From Zingiber officinale (taxonomy: Eukaryota; Streptophyta; Magnoliopsida; Zingiberales; Zingiberaceae): a DNA stretch of 64,000 nucleotides. The position numbers and the translations under genes are program-made. Shown here in pieces: positions 57,023 to 64,000 of the stretch. The DNA lies in NCBI RefSeq assembly GCF_018446385.1, contig NC_056000.1, positions 76,208,688 to 76,272,687 of the forward strand, written 5' to 3'. The notes below the pieces were generated by a model, which had not been told where the DNA came from, searched no databases, and saw only the letters and a program-made list of their open reading frames with translations. How positions within the stretch are numbered: position 1 is the first letter of the stretch; each line of letters starts with the position of its first letter.

Positions 57023-58056
57023 TGTTGGATCGAGAAATTGGCTAGAGGGGGGAGGGAGGGGTGAATAGCGATTAAAAAAATATCATATCGAGAGTAAGCA
57101 GCGGAAGAGAAACAGAACAACGCTAACACAATCTGATTTACTTGGTTCGGAGCCTTTGTCGACTCCTACTCTAAGGCTCGCACTCGTCGAGTGCTTTCGT
57201 TGGGCAATCACTAGCAGTTCGTAAAAATGTTACAAGTGTAAGTACAGGAACTTTTAAAAAGAATACCGACAACAGAATAAAAGAAAAATAACTTCTTAGC
57301 AGCACGTTGTCGGAGAAGCTTTGCAGCGTCGTAGGAGCACAGCACGGTAGAGCAAGCGTTGGATGGCGTTGTAGTGGTTGTTGTCTGAAGCTCTGGAGAA
57401 GGCCTCCTTATATAGGAAGCTCCAGGCGCCTAGACTGTGATGTAGCCCAACCAATCGGAGCGCTCCACATTACGACGTTGTTTCGGGATAGATTCTGCAT
57501 TCCGAGCGTCCGGATCCCTTCCGGGCACCCGAACCTCTATCTTCCAGCTACCTACAAGAAAACGTTAGTCTGAGGTAAAATGCAAAGTATACTAACCTGC
57601 AAAACAAATTCTTAGCACAATTATATAAGGAACGAGTAGTAATTAGATTCCGTCTAATTGAGATCGGAAGCTAGTAAAGATCTCAACTTAGAGTTCCGAA
57701 ATGGTTCTAAGTTGGATCGACGCCTAAGTTCCCTTCCCGGGAACGCGCCCTCATAGTCACTCCCCTCCAGTGACTTATCTTAACTTATCTGTCAGACGTC
57801 CGGTCAGCCCTTCGACCCGTCTGGACTTCGTGCCAGCTATCCGATCGGTCCATCGACCTAGTTGGGTTTCGTGCCAGACATCCGATCACCTCGTCGACTT
57901 GTCCAGACTTCGTGCCAACTATCTGGTCGGCTCGTCGACTTAGCTGCGATTCTCCTACACACTTGGTCAAAGCGTTAGATCACAACAAAACTAACTTAAC
58001 CTACTTTGTCATTCATCAAAACCTGAGTTAAATCGTTAGTGTTAACCACACCAACA
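57023..58056 (-). mobile_element. Copia-B 5' LTR
   Basis: Starts TGTTGGATCGAG and ends CACCAACA at the GTTTG duplication. It holds a GCTA/TAGC-bounded G tract (57041-57070) and a TATA box (TTATATAGG, 57408-57416) with degenerate GGCGCC motifs upstream in element sense. The short frame at 57307-57573 is not a gene. Confidence 0.88.
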
Positions 58057-58061
58057 GTTTG

Positions 58062-58487
58062 GATTTTTAGAGGTGGTTAATTTCTGTTTGAAGGTTAGTT
58101 ATCATGAAGTGGCACCATTATTTTGGTAGATGGTTTCTATGAGTGATTCTTTAAGTTAGGAATTTTCACATGTTCTATACTTTCTTATGCTCTAATTAAT
58201 TCCCTTAAATTTATGTATGTTTAGATGCCACGGTAGGTTTTGGAATTTAGATAGTTGCATTGGTGTTTATGTTTCTACTTGTTTCTTATCAAGATAAGCT
58301 TATATGATCTATCTAGGTTTTGGATTCTAGATTGGTTATGTTTTTCGGATTGGATTTAATTGTGCTCATACTCTTTTTATTCTTAGCATACTAATTTTAT
58401 AGGTTACATGTGAGATTTCGGAATACGTTTAGTTGTGCTCATGTTCTTTATTTCCTAGCACGATGACATTTTATAGGTTACATGTTA
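58062..58487. other. Flank between copia-B and copia-D
   Basis: Continuation of the DNA left of 38621. It contains three similar GGTTTTGGATT / TTTATAGGTTACATGT segments (about 58230-58490). No gene is supported. Confidence 0.4.
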
Positions 58488-59572
58488 TGTTGGATCGAGA
58501 TCACGCTAGAGGGGGGGGGGTGAATAGCGTGCGTAGCTATTTCTTTCGATTCGTAAAAAAAATGCAGCGGAATAAAGAAATAATAAACACAGAGAGACAA
58601 GGAGATTTACTTCGTTCGGAGCCTAAGGCGACTCCTACTCGAAGGCATGCGATCCTTGATCGCTTTCCGTGGGCAACAACTATAAGCACGATAAAGATAT
58701 TACAGACTAAGTACAATTCAAAGTAGTAAACAGATTATACCGACAACAAAAGACTAAATTTAAAGCTCCGGGTTGTCGGGGTGTCGTTGCAGCACTTTCT
58801 GGATCGAGTCGTTAGCAGCTTGTCGCAGGGAGATTGCTTAGAAGATTGTTGTATTCGTTGTTCTTTAGCTGCTCCCTTGACCCTGTTTATATATGATATT
58901 CCGGGCGCCTGGATCCCTTCCGGGCGCCTGGAGTGTGACGTGGCCAACCAACCAGGATGCTCCACGTGGCGAAGTCGCGGCAGGGATAAAGTTTGGTTCC
59001 GGGCGCCCGGACCACCTTTTTCCAGCAGCTCCTTCTCCTGCAAAACAAGGTTAGTCCGAGCAATTGCATACCCTGCAAGCCAACTTTAGAAACTGATATT
59101 CCATACTAAAAAAAGAGCTGACAGTCTTCGAATGACTTCGGATTTCCAACCGAAACCCTAGGTCGACTGACGCCTACGTTCCCTCTACGGGAACGCGTCC
59201 TCACCTACTCCACTCGTGAGATTTACCTTTGCCACCGATCCTCCGATTGACCGGACTTTGCTCAAGACTGACGCTCCGACTTCCTCACGGACATCCGCTT
59301 CCCGCTAGTCCAGCTTTTCACCGGTTCGTGACACGGGACTTTCCACCTAGGGTTACCACCCCCAGGACTTTTGCCCAAGCCATCGACTGCCAAGACTTTC
59401 CCATAGGGTTACCACCCCTATGACCTAGGGTTACCACCCCTAGGGTTTTCCTTGCCTAACCGCAGCTAGGACTTTCTCCACCAAAGGCAGTCGGATCATA
59501 AGCACCTTAACTTTGAACCCTTTGTCATAATCAAAACTCGGGTTCGATCGTCGGATGCTTCCCGCACCAACA
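58488..59572 (-). mobile_element. Copia-D 3' LTR (1085 bp)
   Basis: Starts TGTTGGATCGAG, ends CGCACCAACA. A CGCTA/TAGCG-bounded G tract lies at 58504-58529. TATA (TTTATATATG) sits at 58886-58895, with CCGGGCGCC(C/T)GG palindromes upstream in element sense at 58900-59012 and a CCACGTGG G-box near 58961-58968. CTAGGGTTACCACCCC repeats occur at 59346-59440. Confidence 0.85.
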
Positions 59573-60590
59573 ATCTCCCCCTTTTTGATTATGGCAACAC
59601 GTAATTCAAAGTTAAGTTAAAATTATGCAGCACAAGAAACAAGATAAGCAAGATAAGCATGATAGCAAAAATAGGCATAAACATAGCTCCCCCTTAATAC
59701 AAGCTCCCTTTAAGAATACGCATAAACAAGCTCCCTTTAAAATATTTTCTTTGAATTTATTTCTTTCTTTGAATCTCTTTCTTTCTTTGAATTTCTCTAC
59801 TCTCCCCCTTTGCCATACATCAAAAATGAGCCAGTTTTGAAAAACCTAATTTTCAACTTCAGAAATTTGTTAACAGAGTTTTCAACTTCAGAAATTTGTA
59901 AAAACAATTTTTTAACTTCAGAAATTTTAAAACTTTTAACTTCAGAAATTTTTCTAATAAAATTTTCAACTTTAAAGATTTTCAAGCAGAATTTTCAATT
60001 AAAAAAAATTTCTTGAAAGAAGATATTCAGGTTTTTAAGCTCAAATTTCCAAATTTCGAAATTTCCAAATTTCGAAGAGGTTTCAGCTTAAATAAGGTAT
60101 CAGAGCCCTACAGTCCAAGCATGAGTAAAGATTTGTTTTGATCAGGTATCAGATCCCTTAAGTACAGATTTCCTCCATCAACTGTCTAACCGTTTAGCTA
60201 CTTGCTGATTGCCTAAAGGGCAACAGTGTTCACTTGGTTAGTCAAGTCAAGTCAATTGATCCAGTTAGATTGTACTTAGGCTGGAAGACTTGATTTGATT
60301 ACTGTTAATCATGTATTTAACGCCCATACTCATATTGATGCACAGAAATAAGCATTCTTGAGTCCAGGTTGTACCCTATGCATCTCACACCGTTCTATGT
60401 TTTACAAACATAATCAAGGTAAACCTAGGTGTTTGTGAGATGCTCTGGATGAGTCCTGGGGGAACATAATTTCTAGGGGGAAATCCTAGGCTACATCCAT
60501 CTTTCGAAAGTCTAGCAAAGTGGGGATTTTGAAAAATCAGTTTTTCCTAGAAGTTTATAAGAAATAAGTAAGAATATAAAGTTATAGTAT
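59573..60590 (-). other. Copia-D 3' non-coding tail
   Basis: No coding. It includes about five copies of a TTTTCAACTTCAGAAATTT unit (59840-59975) and AAATTTCCAAATTTCGAA repeats (about 60040-60080). It ends leftward at the PPT next to 59572. Confidence 0.6.
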
Positions 60591-62925
60591 CTATTCTACC
60601 CAACACATATCTATTTGTCTTCTTAGTGAGCTGAACTCAAGTTCAGGTAAGGGTTTTGTGAAAATGTCAGCTAGGTTTGATTTTGACTCAACATAGTTGA
60701 GTATAATATCACCCTTAGCTACATGATCCCTTACAAAATGATGCTTCACCTCTATATGTTTAGTCCTTGAGTGATGAATTGGGTTTTTTGTTAGATTTAT
60801 TGAACTTATATTATCAATTGAAATTTTTGGTTTATTATATTCTAGTTGATAGTCTTTAAGAGTGTGCATCATCCATAGCAATTAAGATGCGCATTCACCT
60901 AAGGCTATATATTCAGCTTCAGTGGTAGATAAAGCAACACAATGTTGCTTTCTACTTGACCAACTTACAAGACATTGCCCTAGAAATTGACAACTGACAC
61001 TTGTGCTTTTTCTATCTAACTTGCATCCAGCGTAATCTGAGTCAGAATAGCCAAGAAGGTCAAGGGTGCAAGTTCTAGGGTATCAGAGTCCTATATTTAG
61101 AGTACCTTTAATGTACCTAAGTATTCTTTTAACATGGGTTAAGTGTGACTCTTTTGCACAGGATTGGTATCTTGCGCACATACCTACAGCAAACAATATA
61201 TCAAGTCGGCTTGCAGTTAGGTATAGTAAACCTATAATATTTTGGGTCTACTGGTTTTCCTACTGGGTCAGAGTCAATGTTGATGTTGGTTGTCATTGGA
61301 GTATTTATTATTTTTGAATTTTCCATGCAGAATTTTTTAATTAATTCCTTAGCATATTTAGTTTGATAAATGAAAATTCCATCTTTAGTTTGTTTTATTT
61401 GTAAGCCTAAGAAAAAATTAAGTTCACCAACCATACTCATTTCAAATTCATTTTCCATTAATCTAACAAATTCTTTTAGAAATTTAGAGTTAGTGGATCC
61501 AAAAATTATATCATCAACATAGATTTGGGCTATGAAGATGTCTTTTTCTACAGTTTTTACAAATAGAGTTGGATCTATTTGACCTTGGTTGAAGCCTTTG
61601 GATATTAAGTGATTGGATAACCATTCATACCATGCCCTAGGGGCTTGTTTAAGTCCATACAAGGCCTTTTTTAACTTAAATACATGATTAGGATTGTTTA
61701 AGTCTTCAAATCCTGGGGGTTGGCTTACATAGACCTCTTCTTTGATGAAACCATTTAAAAAGGCTGACTTAACATCCATTTGGTATAATTTAAACCCTTT
61801 ATTTGCTGCATAAGCTAATAGCATTCGAATGGATTCGAGTCTAGCTACCGGTGCATAGGTTTCATCATAGTCTAATCCTTCAACTTGACTAAACCCTTTG
61901 GCTACTAGTCTGACTTTGTTTCTTATGATATCACCCTGATCATCCAACTTATTTCTAAAAACCCATTTGGTGTCTATTATTGATTTATCTATGGGTTTAG
62001 GTACAAGGTCCCAGACTTGGTTTCTCTCAAATTGGGCTAATTCCTCCTGCATAGCTATGATCCAGTCCGGGTCAGGTAGTGCTTCTTCTATTGTTTTAGG
62101 TTCGATTTTAGAAATTAGGGCAATCTGACTATGGATTCTATAGGAAGATCTAGTTCTGACTCCTAGGTTTGGATCACCCAAAATTTGGTCAGGTGGGTGA
62201 GAAGTACTGGCCCTAGTTGGTCTTATAATTGGGTCAGGGGCTGGTTCCTCTGGTTTATTAAGATTTGGTTGAATTTCATCATCTTCTATATTTCTTGGAT
62301 CAACATTCTCATTTATATTTGGTAAATTATTTTCTTCATCAAATATTATATTAGTTGTTTCTTCAACTTTCAGAGTGTTTTGATTGTATACTCTATAGGC
62401 TCTACTATTTGAGGAGTATCCTAAAAATATTCCTGGGTTAGATTTGGGTGTGAATTTTCCTAAATAATCTTTAGTGTTTAAAATGTGAACTTTACACCCA
62501 AATATTTTTAAATAATTTAAGTTAGGAATTTTATGATAATATAGTTCATAAGGGGTTTTCTTGTGAAATTTGTTGATTAAAATTCTGTTTTGAATATGAT
62601 TCGCAGTATTTATTGCTTCAGCCCAAAATTGGTGATTTAAATTATATTCATTTAACATAGTTCTAGCGGCTTCTTGTAGTGTTCTATTTTTACGTTCCAC
62701 TAGACCATTTTGCTGAGGGGTTCTAGGACATGAAAATTCATGTAGGTATCCATTTATTTTACAAAATTGAGTAAATCTATGATTTTCAAATTCTCCCCCG
62801 TGATCACTTCTTATTCTTTTAATTTTAGTATCTTTTTCATTCTCTATTAATTTGCAAAAATTACTAAATATTTCATAGGTTTCACCTTTTGTTTTTAGGA
62901 ATCTTACCCATGTAAACCTAGAGTA
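60591..62925 (-). pseudogene. Copia-D pol: integrase C-part, RT, RNase H
   Basis: An open minus-strand frame runs from 62925 to 61201 (575 codons). It opens inside the integrase core ([44 protein letters not shown]), then [19 protein letters not shown] has [35 protein letters not shown] and the catalytic YVDD in [13 protein letters not shown]. After DPKYYR a small deletion shifts the frame. The original frame continues to RNase H with a few stops (including one near 60883) and ends at ADIFTKPLP...MCWVE (60591). Only a handful of lesions separate it from function, so the element is fairly young. Confidence 0.9.
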
Positions 62926-64000
62926 TGTTGGATCGAGAAGCGCTAGAGGGGGGGTGGGGGGGGGGGGGGGGGGGAATAGCGCTCGTGGCTATTTCGTTCG
63001 ATTATCGAAATCGTAAAACACTCGAGTAAAAACGCAGCGGAAATGAAAGAAATACAAGCAAATGAACACAGTGGATTTACTTCGTTCGGAGCCTGTGACG
63101 ACTCCTACTCGAAGGCCCGCGATCCTTGATCGCTTTCGGTGGGCAACAACTATAAGTTCGTTAAGAGTATTACAAACTAATTACAATTCAAAGCTGTAAA
63201 AAGATTATACCGACAACAAAAAGATTAAATCTGAAGCTCCGGGTTGTCGGGGTGTCGTTGCAGCACTTCTGGATTGAGTCGTTAGCAGCTTGTCGCAAGG
63301 AGATTGCTTAGATAATCGTTGTCTCTTGAAGATGCACCTCAACCCTCCTTTTATATGCGGTTCCGGGTGCCTGGATCCCTTCCGGGCGCCTGGAGTGTGA
63401 CGTGGCCAACCAACCGGGATGCTCCACGTGGCGAAGTCGCCTCAGGGATAAAGTTTGGTCCCGGGCGCCCGGACCTGTTCCGGGCGCCCGGACCTCAGGG
63501 CGTCCCAAAATACCCTGCAAGACAGTGTTAGAATCTGATAAAACATAGTAAATAATAATTGACAGTCTTCGGACTGTCCGAGTCTGACTTTGGATTTCCC
63601 ACCGGAAGCCCTAGGTCGACCCGACGCCTACTGTTCCCTCTGCGGGGAACGCGTCCTCACCTACTCCACTCAGGAGATTTACCTGTTGCCAGTCGATCCT
63701 CCAGATCGACTGGACTTTTGCTCAGCACTCGATGCTTCCGGACTTTCTGCTGGACATCCGCTTCCCCGGCTAGTCCAGTCTTTCACCTGGTTCGCGACAC
63801 CAGGACTTTTCACCTAGGGTTACCACCCCCTAGGACTTTTGCCTGAAGCCATCGACCTGCCAAGACTTTCCGCATAGGGTTACCACCCCCTATGACCTAG
63901 GGTTACCGCCCCCTAGGGTTTTCCCTTTGCCTAACTGCAGCTAGGACTTTCCTGAAATCCTCAAGTAGACTTGTTAGACTAAAAAACATCTTAACTTTGA
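62926..64000 (-). mobile_element. LTR of another copia-D-type element, cut by window end
   Basis: Starts TGTTGGATCGAGAAGCG inside the copia-D integrase after GAGTA (62921-62925, the probable target duplication). It is related to 58488-59572 along its length but diverged. It has a CGCTA/TAGCG-bounded G tract with 19 consecutive Gs (62941-62981), TATA near 63350, and CCGGGCGCCCGG palindromes at 63362-63500. The rest of the element lies beyond the window. Confidence 0.8.

Larger units (their letters stand above)
38621..58056 (-). mobile_element. Copia-B: pol-less copia element with gag and a second ORF
   Basis: LTRs at 38621-39681 and 57023-58056, perfect GTTTG duplications at 38616-38620 and 58057-58061. 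A minus-strand PBS of initiator-Met type lies at 57001-57020 (TGGTATCAAAGCAGGTACC), and the PPT is next to 39681 (plus strand CTCTCCCTTTTT). On the minus strand the order is 5' LTR, gag (56766 to about 55618), coiled-coil remnants (to about 55044), low-complexity AT-rich DNA, a promoter-like block (53716-53795), a second ORF (about 53460-52200), gypsy G2 (40270-51578), the tail and the 3' LTR. No RT or integrase is seen anywhere, so it is non-autonomous. Confidence 0.85.
58488..62925 (-). mobile_element. Copia-D: SIRE-like copia, 3' part
   Basis: 3' LTR 58488-59572, with PPT beside it (plus strand ATCTCCCCCTTTTTG), a 1 kb non-coding tail, then RNase H, RT and integrase on the minus strand up to 62925. 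There an LTR is inserted. Gag, protease, the integrase N-terminus and the 5' LTR would lie right of the window. The left flank is TGTTA (58483-58487); its partner is not in view. Pol text resembles the SIRE/Maximus lineage. Confidence 0.85.

Noticed and set aside
58735..59089. 102-codon frames on both strands in the copia-D LTR
   Set aside because: They lie inside the LTR promoter region and are explained by GGGCGCC palindromes.
1..64000. tRNA, rRNA or organellar insertions
   Set aside because: I looked for tRNA-like cloverleaf cores and rRNA landmarks and saw none beyond the short tRNA-complementary primer sites of the retroelements; a covariance search was not possible.

Overview
This is plant nuclear DNA, probably from a monocot. 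It has large nested LTR retrotransposons, long AT-rich gaps, a multi-exon host gene with GT-AG introns, and no bacterial or organellar gene order. I cannot name the species from sequence alone; a Zingiberales-type genome is a guess.

Layout. (1) 1-29169 is a deep retrotransposon nest. The base is the 3' half of a Ty1/copia element (copia-2: 6545-7852 plus 27456-29169). It carries the 3' end of another copia (copia-1, 1-6544, with a 2.4 kb LTR called family A here) and a whole pol-less Ty3/gypsy Tat-like element on the minus strand (G1, 7853-27455). Inside G1's antisense gene lies a forward family-A solo LTR (11732-22367). Inside that is a reverse family-A solo LTR (12401-21140), and inside that are an Athila-like gypsy (14162-19231) and an unrelated solo LTR (E, 19517-20604). 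A TRIM (25957-26623) sits in G1's right LTR, and a hAT-type MITE (28116-28572) in the copia-2 tail. (2) 29170-38620 is a gene island with one intact host gene: a 7-exon alpha/beta hydrolase of the monoacylglycerol lipase / caffeoylshikimate esterase family (minus strand, 34724-31292). It is flanked by AT-rich DNA, an old TRIM copy, a PIF/Harbinger-like remnant, microsatellites and a 93-base C run. (3) 38621-58056 is a second nest: copia-B (minus strand, TSD GTTTG) holds gypsy G2 (40270-51578, TSD TGGAT), which holds copia-C (41448-48152, TSD GATTT). (4) 58488-64000 is copia-D, a SIRE-like element with an almost readable pol, cut in its integrase by another LTR of related type at 62926.

How the parts relate. 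G1, G2, copia-B, copia-C, the Athila-like element and the TRIM all lack reverse transcriptase. They would depend on enzymes from elsewhere. Copia-D, whose LTR ends, PPT and G-tract hairpin resemble those of B and C, is a plausible relative of their helper. Most insertion boundaries were placed by reading TG...CA ends with matching 5-bp target duplications.

The most interesting pattern is shared across unrelated LTR families: each has its own cluster of short palindromes just upstream, in element sense, of the LTR TATA box. The same kind of module appears inside copia-B, in front of a second, pol-unrelated gene. Copia-B, C and D also share a G-tract of variable length enclosed by a GCTA/TAGC inverted repeat next to the LTR terminus.
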